Shown piece by piece: positions 35,643 through 44,887 of a DNA stretch of 64,000 nucleotides; the stretch's first letter is position 1; every line of letters begins with the position of its first letter. Origin of the DNA: Acidimicrobiaceae bacterium. GTDB lineage: Bacteria > Actinomycetota > Acidimicrobiia > Acidimicrobiales > Poriferisodalaceae. The notes below the pieces were generated by a model, which saw only the letters and a list, made by a program, of their open reading frames with translations, was not told where the DNA came from and did no database searches. The stretch spans positions 83,247 to 147,246 of the forward strand of contig JAPOPC010000034.1 of assembly GCA_026713105.1 (NCBI GenBank). The letters are read 5' to 3'. Made by a program: the position numbers and the translations under genes.

Positions 35643-35735
35643 ACAGCCTTCGCTTTGCGGACGAAGCGTGACCCAGCCTGAGGTTTGCGGAGGAAGGGTG
35701 ACCCAGGCTGAGGTTTGCGAACGAATCCTGAGCGA
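35621..35735 (+). repeat. Four-copy tandem repeat of about 30 bp
   Basis: Units are marked by GGTTTGC or GCTTTGC at 35623, 35652, 35682 and 35712, followed by a GA-rich block and, in three of them, GTGAACAGCCT, GTGACCCAGCCT or GTGACCCAGGCT. Periods are 29, 30 and 30. The first copy forms the 3' end of the preceding gene; the others lie between it and the acyl-CoA dehydrogenase promoter. Confidence 0.85.
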
Positions 35736-35745
35736 GGGTCGCCGG

Positions 35746-35751
35746 TAAGGT
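35746..35751 (+). promoter_or_regulatory. -10 box, probably leaderless, for the acyl-CoA dehydrogenase
   Basis: TAAGGT, then 8 bases, then ATG 35760. Confidence 0.5.
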
Positions 35752-35759
35752 TCGGCGCC

Positions 35760-37037
35760 ATGAGCGTGCGGCAGGCATCGGTCAGCGCGACCTCGGGTGA
35801 TGAGCTCAGATCTGAGCTCGATGCGTGGCTCGCGGACAACTGGGATCCCGGCATCAGCGTGCGGGAATGGTGGGGCCGCCTCGCCGCAGCGCGACTGTCC
35901 AATCCGACGCTGGCAGAGCCGTTCGGTCGGGGCTGGGGGCGCAGCGAGACACGCGTGCTGGTCGAAGCCATCCGCGCTTCGGGTGCCATCGGCTCACCGG
36001 CGGGCTTGGGCATGCTTCTGGCGGCACCGACCATCCTGGAACACGGCACACCCGATCAGATCGAGCGTTTCGTGCCCGCCATTCTCAACGGCACCGACGC
36101 GTGGTGCCAGCTGTTCTCCGAGCCCGGCGCCGGCAGCGACCTCGCCGGCCTGCAGACCAAGGCCATCCGTGACGGCGATGAGTGGATCGTGACTGGTCAG
36201 AAGGTGTGGACCTCCGAGGGCGCGCATGCGGACCTCGGCATGCTCGTCGCCCGTACCGATCCCGAGTCGCCCAAGCACCGCGGCCTCACCTGGTTCGCCT
36301 TCGAGATGGATCAGGACGGCGTGGAGGTTCGGCCGTTGCGCGAGATGACTGGCCGGTCGCTGTTCAACGAAGTGTTCATCGACGGCGCTCGGGTGCCCCA
36401 CGCGAACGTCATTGGCGAGCTGAACGACGGCTGGCGCGTCACCAACACGACCCTCATGGTCGAGCGGGCAGGCATCGGCGGCAGCCACGGCCTCGCGTTC
36501 GCAGCGGCGCATCCTGGCACGGTCGCCGGGCATCTCGACCGGCCGGCCGGCACCTTCCGCGGCAAGCGGCTCGCACTGGCGGCCGGGGGAGTGGGCCCGG
36601 GCACGTTCAACCAGCTCAGCGAAGAGGCCCGCACCCGCGGCCGTGACGGCGACCCGGTCGTCCGCCAGGAGCTCGCAGCGTTGCATACCGATCTCGAGGT
36701 GATGCGACTGTCGGCAATGCGCAGTCGACAGAAATCCCAGCGCACCGGCGGCGAGGGCAACCTGGCGAAGCTGCGCATGACCGCGGCGCTGCGCCGGGCC
36801 CGGTCGCTGGCCAGCACCATCCTGGGCGCCGACATGACCCTGTGGGGCGACAAAGCGGCCACCGACGGCGTGCTGCAGGAGATGACGGTCTTCTCACCGG
36901 CGCCGTCGATTTACGGCGGCACCGACGAGATCCAGCGGAACATCCTGGGCGAGCGGGTGCTGGGGCTCCCCAGGGAACCCGGTCCCGATCCGGCCACGCC
37001 TTTCCGGGAACTTCCCCAGAACGCCACATCTTGGTAG
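35760..37037 (+). CDS. Acyl-CoA dehydrogenase (FadE-like)
   Basis: A 425-residue flavoprotein. QLFSEPGAGSDLAGLQTKAIRDGDEWIVTGQKVWTS and SLFNEVFIDGARVPHANVIGELNDGW are typical of the family. In the C-terminal motif the usual I-Y-E-G-T catalytic glutamate is glycine (SIYGGTDEIQRNILGERVLGLP). That is common in the actinobacterial FadE group used for steroid or branched substrates, some of which work as heteromers and carry the base elsewhere. It introduces a double bond into an acyl-CoA; substrate unknown. No partner subunit gene is next to it. Confidence 0.88.
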   Translation: MSVRQASVSATSGDELRSELDAWLADNWDPGISVREWWGRLAAARLSNPTLAEPFGRGWGRSETRVLVEAIRASGAIGSPAGLGMLLAAPTILEHGTPDQIERFVPAILNGTDAWCQLFSEPGAGSDLAGLQTKAIRDGDEWIVTGQKVWTSEGAHADLGMLVARTDPESPKHRGLTWFAFEMDQDGVEVRPLREMTGRSLFNEVFIDGARVPHANVIGELNDGWRVTNTTLMVERAGIGGSHGLAFAAAHPGTVAGHLDRPAGTFRGKRLALAAGGVGPGTFNQLSEEARTRGRDGDPVVRQELAALHTDLEVMRLSAMRSRQKSQRTGGEGNLAKLRMTAALRRARSLASTILGADMTLWGDKAATDGVLQEMTVFSPAPSIYGGTDEIQRNILGERVLGLPREPGPDPATPFRELPQNATSW

Positions 37038-37104
37038 TGCGCTGCATCCCGGGTCGGCGCGAACCCCGAGCGCGGGTCCGAGATGCAGCACAGAATGTGA
37101 GCCG

Positions 37105-38502
37105 GTGAGCATCCCCGAACCGCCGCACGGCCGAGAATCTCCGCAGGGCCTTGAGATCCTGCCCGAGAGCGGTGCCGACTTCGCTGGTGTGCAGGAATCG
37201 GTGATCGAGCGACAACCGTCTTCGGCGCCGCCCCGCCTCGTGGTGCTGGTGGTGCTCATCGCAGCTCTGGCTCTGGCCGCGGTGGTCGTGGCGTGGGTGC
37301 GCAGCGGCGGCGACGAGCCCGACGCAGCGATTGCGGCAACCACCACGACAACCGAACCCCCGGCCACAACCACGACGGTCGGGCCCACTCCGACGCCACG
37401 CACGACGCTGCCACCGCCGACGGCGCTGGATGGGCCCATCGGCGACTTGCCGCCCGCACGCCCCGCCGCCGAGCTCATTGCCACACTCGCCGGTGACCCA
37501 ACCGGCAACGTCCGCGGCTTCCTGTTCCAGCTCGACCTGGTGAGCGGGGCGGCGCAGTACGTGCCGCTGCCCCGCCTGCCGCACACCCTGTTCGAGCTCG
37601 ACGGCGAGATCGTGGTCGGCATCGGGCGCGACGTGCTGCGCGTCGACACCGACAGCGGGGATCTCATCGTCATCGCCGAGGACGTGACCGAGATGCTGCC
37701 TGCGCACAGCCCGCCGGGAATCGTCGCGGTGGTGCGCGGCAGCGAGCATCTCTTCGCCCGTGTGGTCGGTCCCGACGGCGTGTTCCGCTCCGCAGTGCAG
37801 ATGCCCAACGAGGCCGTCGTGCATGGTGCGCTCGGCGACCATGTTGTGGTGTCCATGGCAGGCAGCGTCATGGCGCTCGACGGGCGAAACCAGGCGCTGC
37901 AACTCGGTGCCGGCCGGGTGCTCGCCGTCGGCGACGGGCATGTCGTGCGATTGCAATGCGAGGAATACGGCTGCCAGATCACCGACACCTCATTCAGCGC
38001 CAGCGTGGGCGACGATCGCCGCGACGACTGGTGCGACGACATCTGCGCGGAAGCCTCTGGCCGCTTCGGCGAACGCGACGACCAGGCCGAGCTGGAGGAG
38101 AACTGCTCGACGCTGTGCGAGGACTACCCGATCGTGACCGGCGCGATCACCGAGCGGCGTGTGGAAGTGCCAGCGGAGCTGCTTGCGGCGTCGCCGGATC
38201 GCTGGAGCGCCCAAGGACTGATGTCGCCAGACGGCAACCGCATCGCGTTGCGGCTCCTGCACGGCAACGGAGCTCCGGCAGGCGTCGTAGTCGTGGACCT
38301 CGAAGAGGACTGGGGGCGTCACTCGCCCGAGATCGGCGTCGACCTCGGACACATGGCGTGGGCCCCCGACAGCCGGTACCTGCTGTACACGCTCGACAAC
38401 GACGTCATGGTCTGGGATGTCGAGGCTGCCGAGGGAGAGCTGCCCTCGGGCCGGGCACACGTCGGCGAACCGCTGGAGCAACTCGTCCTGCGGTCGCCCT
38501 GA
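37105..38502 (+). CDS. Membrane-anchored protein of unknown function, beta-propeller-like ectodomain
   Basis: A 465-residue protein from GTG 37105. About 40 polar residues precede one membrane segment (LVVLVVLIAALALAAVVVAWV), then a Thr/Pro linker, then an extracellular part. That part contains repeated short beta segments (VVGIGRDVLRVDTDSGDLIVI, VVSMAGSVMALDGRNQAL, YLLYTLDNDVMVWDVEAAEG), suggesting a WD/YVTN-like propeller. Six cysteines are clustered in a stretch with EEYGC, DDWCDDIC and NCSTLC, probably disulphides. I do not recognise the family. Confidence 0.65.
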   Translation: MSIPEPPHGRESPQGLEILPESGADFAGVQESVIERQPSSAPPRLVVLVVLIAALALAAVVVAWVRSGGDEPDAAIAATTTTTEPPATTTTVGPTPTPRTTLPPPTALDGPIGDLPPARPAAELIATLAGDPTGNVRGFLFQLDLVSGAAQYVPLPRLPHTLFELDGEIVVGIGRDVLRVDTDSGDLIVIAEDVTEMLPAHSPPGIVAVVRGSEHLFARVVGPDGVFRSAVQMPNEAVVHGALGDHVVVSMAGSVMALDGRNQALQLGAGRVLAVGDGHVVRLQCEEYGCQITDTSFSASVGDDRRDDWCDDICAEASGRFGERDDQAELEENCSTLCEDYPIVTGAITERRVEVPAELLAASPDRWSAQGLMSPDGNRIALRLLHGNGAPAGVVVVDLEEDWGRHSPEIGVDLGHMAWAPDSRYLLYTLDNDVMVWDVEAAEGELPSGRAHVGEPLEQLVLRSP

Positions 38503-38564
38503 CGGCGCGCTGCGATCACCCCGCACTCGAACAGGCCGAACGAGTCGCCGGCGGCGATGCTCGG

Positions 38565-39275
38565 TCAGGCGTCTGTGGCGAGTTGTTCGGCGGTGACGAT
38601 CACGAACAGGCCGGCTGCCTCGATGAGCGGGGGAGCGTCGGGCGGCGCGCCCGCAGTGTGGACGGCGAGTTCGACGTGAGATTTGCGGCCGTCGCGGCGA
38701 GTCTCGCGAGCGTCATAGGTCACGGGTTCGTCGATCGGCACGCCGCCCCGGTAGTCGATCTCAAGGCGCGCCGTGTAGGCGGCGATTCCCAGGCAGACCA
38801 TGAGGTAGCCGAGCACGTCGTCGACCACCGCGCACACTGCGCCTCCATGTACCCGGCCTGGGGCGCTCTCGAAGGCGGCACCGAAGGTCACTGCGGCACG
38901 GACGCCGTCGCCGTGGCGGCGCATGTCCACTTCCATGGCGGTCGGATTGGCTGGGCCGCTGAATGCTCGGTCGCTGAACGCCATGACCTCAGCGCCGTCG
39001 GGCGGTCTCGGATCGATGTAGCGGCGGGCGAAGTAGTCCGCAGGGCGCGGCACTGCTGCTGAGCCGGCTTCGAGCCGCTCGGCGGTGGCGTCGGCCCACG
39101 CGGCGATCTCCGCCAGCGTGTCGGCATCGGTGCGATGCCTCACGAAGGCATGCGCCAGCCGCCGCAACGCCCCTGCCGCTGCGCTGCGCTCGGCGAGTTG
39201 AGCATCGGGATAGATCAGATGCAGGTCGCTGCGTGCATCGACGCTGGTGTCGCCGTGCGGCAACGAGGCGTCCAC
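38565..39275 (-). CDS. PaaI-type hotdog thioesterase with N-terminal extension
   Basis: A 236-residue protein. The first 100 residues are helical; the C-terminal half is a hotdog domain with ESAPGRVHGGAVCAVVDDVLGYL, where HGG and the following Asp are the PaaI-type active-site elements, and LEIDYRGGVPIDEPVTYDAR. It likely releases CoA from a small acyl or aromatic thioester. The start is GTG 39275, 6 bp after the stop of the SnoaL-like gene, so they form one unit. Confidence 0.82.
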   Translation of the reverse strand: MDASLPHGDTSVDARSDLHLIYPDAQLAERSAAAGALRRLAHAFVRHRTDADTLAEIAAWADATAERLEAGSAAVPRPADYFARRYIDPRPPDGAEVMAFSDRAFSGPANPTAMEVDMRRHGDGVRAAVTFGAAFESAPGRVHGGAVCAVVDDVLGYLMVCLGIAAYTARLEIDYRGGVPIDEPVTYDARETRRDGRKSHVELAVHTAGAPPDAPPLIEAAGLFVIVTAEQLATDA

Positions 39276-39281
39276 GGGGCC

Positions 39282-39827
39282 TCAGCGGCCGAGCCGGCCG
39301 GGCTCGCCGTAGGGATAGTCGACCAATTCGCTGGAGGGGTGCTCGAGATCGAACGTCCAGTACTGGCGGATCTCGGCAATCAGCCGATCGCCCCCCTCGA
39401 CGTGCGGGCCGAAGTCGTAATGCTCGCTGCCGCGCACCGCGAACGGCACGCCGCCGCTGTGCGCCTCCGGGTTGCCGGTGTCGCTGTGCGTCGTGGGGCT
39501 GCTGGTGCCGCTCCGAGGTGCAGGCATCGTGCCGGACATCCTCCACTCGATCGCCGCAGTGTCGCCGTCGGTCACCAGCCGCTCGCAGTGCCACGATGCG
39601 CCCTGCCACTTGGAGGCGATGCGCGACCAGAAGCGACCGATCGTCGCTGCCCCCCGCACGGGTGCGTGATTCGTGTCGTACACCACGGCGTCATCGGTGA
39701 AATGCCTCGCTACTGCCGCGGCATCGCCGGAGGTGCATGCGTCGAAATAGCCGGTGATCCGCGCTTCGATGCCCGCCGCTGCGCTCGCAGCTTCCCCGGT
39801 CGTGTTCATGTCAGCCTGCTCGCCCAT
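39282..39827 (-). CDS. SnoaL-like (NTF2-fold) protein
   Basis: A 181-residue single-domain protein: IEARITGYFDACTSGDAAAVARHFTDDAVVYDTNHAPVRGAATIGRFW is the helical start of a SnoaL/NTF2 cone fold, and DRLIAEIRQYWTFDLEHP the late strands. The fold hosts isomerases, cyclases, hydratases and non-enzymes, so function is open. A loop of about 30 Ser/Thr/Gly/Pro residues (around 39450-39535) interrupts the beta-sheet and is not usual. Upstream partner of the thioesterase gene. Confidence 0.75.
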   Translation of the reverse strand: MGEQADMNTTGEAASAAAGIEARITGYFDACTSGDAAAVARHFTDDAVVYDTNHAPVRGAATIGRFWSRIASKWQGASWHCERLVTDGDTAAIEWRMSGTMPAPRSGTSSPTTHSDTGNPEAHSGGVPFAVRGSEHYDFGPHVEGGDRLIAEIRQYWTFDLEHPSSELVDYPYGEPGRLGR

Positions 39828-39892
39828 GTCGCCAGTCTCGCAGGCCCCCGCACAGCGGGTTCGAAGCAGTCTGGATAAGGCGTTTGCGGTTC

Positions 39893-40705
39893 TCAGTTGA
39901 CCGCCCAGGACAGCCAGCGGCCGTCACGCCGTTCCAGACGCAGCTTGTGCGAGAAGCACTCCGAGAGCGTCTCGGCGGTGAGTACGTCGCCCAGGGGACC
40001 GCATGCCAGCGGCACGCCGTCGCGCAGGAGCAGCCCGTGTGTGAAGGACGGGGGGATCTCATCGGTGTGATGGGTCACCAGCACGGTGGCCGGCGTCTGG
40101 GGGTCGGCGGCCAGTGATTCCAGGCTGGCCACGAGCTGTTCGCGGCCCGCCAAGTCCAGACCGGCCGTTGGCTCGTCGAGCAGCAAGAACTCGGGGCGAC
40201 CCATGAGCGTGCGGGCGAGCTGCACCCGCTGCTGCTCGCCCGACGACAGGGTGGCGAATGCCCGCTCGGCGAGCTGGGATGCTCCGACGCGCTTCAAGCA
40301 CGCCAGCGCGGCCGCCCGGTCTGCCTCGGTGTAGGTGTGCCACCAGGTCTCCAGCGCTGCGTAGCGCGCCGTCATCACGATGTCGAGGCCGCTGATATTC
40401 GGTCGGAACTGGTCTCGCAGCGACGAGCTGGCCAGCCCGATGCGTCGGCGGTGCTCGCGTACGTCGACGGTGCCCCACCGCTCGCCCAGCACATCGACGG
40501 TGCCCGTGGTGGGGAAGCGGTACAGCGACAGGATCTTGATGAGGCTCGTCTTGCCCGAGCCGTTGGGCCCCAGCACGATCCACCGCTCGTGCGGGGCGAT
40601 GTCCCAGTCGAGCGGCCCCAGCACCGTCCTGCCGTCGTAGACGACCGACACATCCCGCAGGGAGGCCGTCGGCTGGACAGCTGGCTGATGCTGGGGGTCA
40701 CTCAC
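39893..40705 (-). CDS. ABC transporter ATP-binding protein
   Basis: A 270-residue ATPase: Walker A GPNGSGKTS, signature LSSGEQQRV, Walker B FLLLDEPTAGLD, and an H-loop reading VTHHTDEIPP. The Q-loop region reads IGLASSSLRDQF, as in ModF/YlmA-like stand-alone ATPases. No permease with it; it starts 6 bp after the stop of the exporter half upstream, so it is probably co-transcribed. Transported substrate, if any, unknown. Confidence 0.85.
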   Translation of the reverse strand: MSDPQHQPAVQPTASLRDVSVVYDGRTVLGPLDWDIAPHERWIVLGPNGSGKTSLIKILSLYRFPTTGTVDVLGERWGTVDVREHRRRIGLASSSLRDQFRPNISGLDIVMTARYAALETWWHTYTEADRAAALACLKRVGASQLAERAFATLSSGEQQRVQLARTLMGRPEFLLLDEPTAGLDLAGREQLVASLESLAADPQTPATVLVTHHTDEIPPSFTHGLLLRDGVPLACGPLGDVLTAETLSECFSHKLRLERRDGRWLSWAVN

Positions 40706-40711
40706 CAGTGC

Positions 40712-42880
40712 TCACGTCTCGTTGGGGCGGCCCTCGCCGGCATGCGACACCCACGTGGCGTACATCTCGGCGTACCGGCCGCCCAGTGCCACCAGCTCGT
40801 TGTGGGTGCCCAGCTCCATCACGCCGCCCTCGTCGATGACCGCGATCCGGTCTGCCCGCATGGCCGTTGCCAGACGGTGGGCGATCAGCACCGCCGTGCG
40901 CCCTTCGAGCAGCAGGTCGAGTGCGCCTTCGATCTCGGCCTCGGTGCTGAGGTCGACGCTGGAGGTTGCCTCGTCGAGCACGATCACTCGGGGCCGTGCC
41001 ACGAAAGCCCGCGCCAACGCCAGCAGCTGGCGCTCGCCTGCCGACAGCGACACGCCCCGCTCGTGCACCGGCGTGTCGGCCCCCGCGGGCAGGCTCTCGA
41101 TGAGCCGGCGCAGGCCGACCAGGTCGAGCGCGGCGTCGATGTCGGCGTCGAGCTGAGCGTCGTCGTCTCGGCCCCTGCGACGCAAGCCGAAGGCGATGTT
41201 GTCGCGGATGGTGCCGTGGAACAGGAACGGCTCCTGGGGCACCACGCCGAGCTGTTCGCGCAGCGACGACAGCGTCACGTCGCGCAGGTCCCAGTCGTCG
41301 ATCGTGATCCGGCCCTGCGTCGGGTCGTAGAAGCGGATGATCAGCTTCGCGATCGTGCTCTTGCCCGCCCCCGTCGGCCCCACCAAGGCGAACGTCTCGC
41401 CCGGGCGGATGTCCAAACTGACGTCGCTCAACACTTCGGGCAGTTCGGGTTCGGCGGGCTCGCCGCTGTCGAGGTCTCGGCCGTCGCCGCCGTGCTCCGC
41501 TCCCGCGCCGTTGCCCAGCGCCGGCAAGCCCATCGGGTCGAATGACGCAGTGAACTGTCCAGCGGGCTGTTTCGCCGCGCCGTCGGCGCCCGCACCGTCG
41601 GGTCCCTCGCCGGCGGCCCCGTCGCCGTCGCTGTCGCCCGACGCAGCATCGTCGTCGTAAGCGAACGACACGTTCTCGAGCCGGATGTGACCGCTGACCG
41701 GCGGCAGGTCGGCTGCGTCGGGGTGCTGGCGCACGGTCGGCTGGGTGGCCAGCACCCCGCTGATCTTGCGCAGGCCTGACTGGCCCTGCTGGTAGGTGCT
41801 GTAGAGCTGCGCGAGCTGCTGGATCGGGGCGAAGAACGTCGTGACGTACAGCACGAATGCGCCCAATTCCCCGACCGTGAGGCTGCCCCGCAGCACCATT
41901 GCCCCGCCGATCGCCAGCACCAGCCCCTGGGCTGCAATGCCGATGGCCTCGGTGCTGGGCCCGTAGATCGCCTGGACCTTCGACATCGACAGGTTGGCGT
42001 CGCGGAAGCGAGCGGTCACCTTGCGGTGCCGCACGGCGTTCTCCAGGCGACGACCCGTGGCCGCAATCACCCGGATTCCCGCCAGGTTCTCCGACAGGTC
42101 GGCCAATACGTCGGCGATGCGGTCGCGTATCTCGCCGTAGCCGGTCTCGCTGCGGGTGCGGAACCACAATGTCAGCGCCACCAGCGGCGGGATGATCCCC
42201 ACGAGCAGGATCATCGCCAGGAACGGGTTGTAGAGGAACAGCACCACGGTCACGACGCCCACCGTGAGCACCTGGATGAGCAGGTTCACGAAGCCTTCGT
42301 TGATGAGCAGCGCGACGTACTCCATGTCGGAGGTCATGCGGCTGAGCAGCACCCCGGATTTGGACGTCGTGTACCAGTCGAGCGAGAGCCGCTGGTAATG
42401 GCTGAACAGGCGCAACCGCAGGTCGAACATGACCTGTTCGGCGATGCGCCCGTTCAGGCGTTGACGCAGCCGGCTGAGCAGGATGCTGATGGCGACAACG
42501 CCCACAAAGACCAGCACGACCATGTTGAGAGCGAAACGATCGCCGGCCCTGATGCCGCGATCGATGCCCTGCTGAAAGAGCACCGGCACCGCCTGCATCG
42601 CTGCGGTCTCGGCACCAAGCAGCAGCAGTGCCAGCGCGACGCCCCAGCTATGGGGCACCAGCATGGCTCGAAGGTCGAAAGGGCGGCCTCGCGGGGGGCC
42701 GGCGCGCTCTGCCACATGGTCGAAATCGACATCGGGCTCGGGGTGTTCGGGCTCGTGCGCCAGCAGCTTGTTGGCGCCTTCTTGCATCTCGGTGGGGACA
42801 CCGGCGAACGGCAGCCCCGCCGCGGCGCTGGCCTGCGTCGCAGTCGGCCCCATGTGCCCCGGGCCGCCGACCATCACCAT
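40712..42880 (-). CDS. Heterodimeric ABC exporter, subunit with consensus Walker B
   Basis: A 722-residue half-transporter: six membrane segments (about residues 75-370), then a nucleotide-binding domain. Walker A is GPTGAGKST and Walker B VIVLDEATSS with catalytic Glu, but the signature reads LSAGE instead of LSGGQ. A linker of about 75 residues rich in Gly/Ala/Asp/Glu (about 41430-41650) lies inside the start of the nucleotide-binding domain. It overlaps the partner gene; ATG 42880 is used here, and an ATG at 42874 would give a TGATG overlap. Exports an unknown lipid or drug. Confidence 0.9.
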   Translation of the reverse strand: MVMVGGPGHMGPTATQASAAAGLPFAGVPTEMQEGANKLLAHEPEHPEPDVDFDHVAERAGPPRGRPFDLRAMLVPHSWGVALALLLLGAETAAMQAVPVLFQQGIDRGIRAGDRFALNMVVLVFVGVVAISILLSRLRQRLNGRIAEQVMFDLRLRLFSHYQRLSLDWYTTSKSGVLLSRMTSDMEYVALLINEGFVNLLIQVLTVGVVTVVLFLYNPFLAMILLVGIIPPLVALTLWFRTRSETGYGEIRDRIADVLADLSENLAGIRVIAATGRRLENAVRHRKVTARFRDANLSMSKVQAIYGPSTEAIGIAAQGLVLAIGGAMVLRGSLTVGELGAFVLYVTTFFAPIQQLAQLYSTYQQGQSGLRKISGVLATQPTVRQHPDAADLPPVSGHIRLENVSFAYDDDAASGDSDGDGAAGEGPDGAGADGAAKQPAGQFTASFDPMGLPALGNGAGAEHGGDGRDLDSGEPAEPELPEVLSDVSLDIRPGETFALVGPTGAGKSTIAKLIIRFYDPTQGRITIDDWDLRDVTLSSLREQLGVVPQEPFLFHGTIRDNIAFGLRRRGRDDDAQLDADIDAALDLVGLRRLIESLPAGADTPVHERGVSLSAGERQLLALARAFVARPRVIVLDEATSSVDLSTEAEIEGALDLLLEGRTAVLIAHRLATAMRADRIAVIDEGGVMELGTHNELVALGGRYAEMYATWVSHAGEGRPNET

Positions 42881-44826
42881 GATCTGCCGTTCCGCAGCGT
42901 GCCGTCGCCTGCGACGGCGAGCGGCTCGGGGTCGTTGGTGTCGCCGCCCGCAGCCAGCACCTCGACGTAGCGGGGCTCGGTGGCCATGAGCTCTGCGTGA
43001 GTGCCGTCGGCCGCAACCCTCCCGCCGTCGAGCAGGATGACCCGGTCGGCGAGGCTGATCGTGGACAGCCGGTGAGCGATGACGATGGTCGTGCGCTCGG
43101 CGAGCAGTTCGCTGAGCGCGTCGTGGATGCGCGCCTCGTGTGCGACGTCGATGGAACTCGTGGCGTCGTCGAGGATCAGCACGGCGGGATCGGCGAGGAT
43201 CGCCCGCGCGATGGCGATGCGCTGGCGCTGGCCGCCCGACAGGTCGTACCCGCGCTCGCCGACCACCGTGTCGTAGCCCTCGTCGAGCTCGCTGATGAAA
43301 TCGTGGGCCTGCGCAGCGGTGGCGGCGGCAATCACCTCCGACCGGGCGGCATCGCTGCGTGCGTAGGCGATGTTGTCGTGAATGCTGGCCGAGAACAGGA
43401 ACGGCTCGTCGGGAACGAGGCCGACGGCGCGGCGCAGACTGTCGCCGGTGATGTCGTTGACGTCGTGACCGCCGATGGAAATCGAGCCGTCGCCGAGTTT
43501 GTAGAAGCGCATCAGCAGCCGGGCGAGCGTCGACTTGCCGCAGCCGGTGCGCCCGACGATGGCAACCCGCTCACCGGCGCCGATGTGCAGGTCGAGTCCG
43601 TCGAAGACCTGCGGCGAGTTGTGTTCTCCACTAGCGGCTCCCGCGACGCCTCCCACCGTCTCGGTGCCGTAGGCGAAGCAGACCTGATCGAAGCGCACTG
43701 GAATGCCCGAAGGCCGTCCGGCGGAGCCTTGGCGCTGCGGCAGATCGACCGCGCCGGGCCGATCGGCAACGAGCACCGGCTCATCGAGCACTTCGAAGAT
43801 GCGTTCTGCGGACGCCTTGGCCCGCTGGCCGAAGATGAACAGCATCCCGATGAAGCGGAACGGTGCCTGCAGCAGCAGGATGTACAGGTAGAAGGTGGCC
43901 AGATCGCCCACCGAGAGCGAGCCGCCGATGATCAGGTGCCCGCCCACCAGCAGCACCATCGCCATCGCCAAGCGTGGAAGGTTCTCGATGACCGGCGTGT
44001 AGTGCGCCCTGGTGTTGTGCTGCAGCAGATTCGCCCAGCGCAGCCGCTGTGTCGCCGCGGCCATTTCTTCCACCTGCCGTGCCTCGGCCGCGAAGGCCTT
44101 CACGACCCGCACGCCGTTGACGCTCTCGTGGGTGACGGTGGCGACCTCGGCGTTGCGCGACTGGATGATCCATGACAGCGGGAACATGATGTGCCGCAGC
44201 CGCTGGCCCAGCACGTACACGGCGGGCATGATCAGCATCGTGATGGCGGTCAGCGGCAGGCTGATCCATGCCATGACCGAGATCGCCACCACGAAGCTCA
44301 AGAGCTGCACCGACACGATCGGCGCGAAGGCCAGATACATCTGCACGGAGCGGATGTCGGAGTTGGAGCGCGAGATGATCTCACCGGTCTGCACCCGGTC
44401 GTAGAACGCGAACGACAGCCGGCTGAGGTGAGCGAACAGCAGCGTGCGCAGCTGGAACTCGACCCGGTGGCCCATGGCGAAGAGCCCGTAGCGGTAGATG
44501 TAGGTGAAGATGCCGCGGGCGACCCCGAGCACCACCAGTGCGATGACGAACGCCCACAGCGAGCCCGAGCCGGTGCCGTCGGTGCCGCTCACCGCCGCAT
44601 CGACGGCGTAGCCGGCCACTCTCGGCGCGATGGCCCCCGCACCCGTCGCCAAGATGGCCGCGATCAGCGCGGCGACGACGCGCGTCCGCTGACGTCGCAG
44701 CAGCGGGCTCAGCCGCCGGATCCAGCTCAGCGAGCGGTCAGCGCGGATCCAGTCCCCGTCGAATTCGTCGTCGGGATTGGGTTGCGCGCCTGGCGCCGCG
44801 GGCGCAGTGCTGGGGGCTACCCGCAT
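42874..44826 (-). CDS. Heterodimeric ABC exporter, subunit with degenerate Walker B
   Basis: A 650-residue half-transporter from ATG 44826; the frame continues upstream but a TAGCCT -10 box 7 bases before this ATG fixes the start. Six membrane segments are followed by a nucleotide-binding domain with Walker A GRTGCGKST, signature LSGGQ and Walker B LILDDATSS, where the catalytic Glu is Asp. Combined with the LSAGE of the partner this gives one consensus and one degenerate ATP site, as in TmrAB- or TM287/288-type exporters. A short Gly/Ala insertion precedes VFDGLDLHI. Confidence 0.9.
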   Translation of the reverse strand: MRVAPSTAPAAPGAQPNPDDEFDGDWIRADRSLSWIRRLSPLLRRQRTRVVAALIAAILATGAGAIAPRVAGYAVDAAVSGTDGTGSGSLWAFVIALVVLGVARGIFTYIYRYGLFAMGHRVEFQLRTLLFAHLSRLSFAFYDRVQTGEIISRSNSDIRSVQMYLAFAPIVSVQLLSFVVAISVMAWISLPLTAITMLIMPAVYVLGQRLRHIMFPLSWIIQSRNAEVATVTHESVNGVRVVKAFAAEARQVEEMAAATQRLRWANLLQHNTRAHYTPVIENLPRLAMAMVLLVGGHLIIGGSLSVGDLATFYLYILLLQAPFRFIGMLFIFGQRAKASAERIFEVLDEPVLVADRPGAVDLPQRQGSAGRPSGIPVRFDQVCFAYGTETVGGVAGAASGEHNSPQVFDGLDLHIGAGERVAIVGRTGCGKSTLARLLMRFYKLGDGSISIGGHDVNDITGDSLRRAVGLVPDEPFLFSASIHDNIAYARSDAARSEVIAAATAAQAHDFISELDEGYDTVVGERGYDLSGGQRQRIAIARAILADPAVLILDDATSSIDVAHEARIHDALSELLAERTTIVIAHRLSTISLADRVILLDGGRVAADGTHAELMATEPRYVEVLAAGGDTNDPEPLAVAGDGTLRNGRSW

Positions 44827-44833
44827 CCCGGCG

Positions 44834-44839
44834 AGGCTA
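44834..44839 (-). promoter_or_regulatory. -10 box, probably leaderless, for the ABC exporter operon
   Basis: TAGCCT on the minus strand, 7 bases before ATG 44826. Confidence 0.5.
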
Positions 44840-44875
44840 CCGGCGGCCCTGTTCGGCGAACCGGATCGACCCCGG

Positions 44876-44881
44876 TACCGT
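44876..44881 (+). promoter_or_regulatory. -10 box upstream of the first CNNM/CBS gene
   Basis: TACCGT, then 6 bases, then a GTG at 44888 that opens a 12-codon frame ending on the ATG of the main gene. Confidence 0.45.
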
Positions 44882-44887
44882 AGGAGC

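Noticed and set aside
35621..35735. Possible small CRISPR array
   Set aside because: Units are contiguous with a period equal to the unit length, so there are no unique spacers, and no cas genes are nearby.
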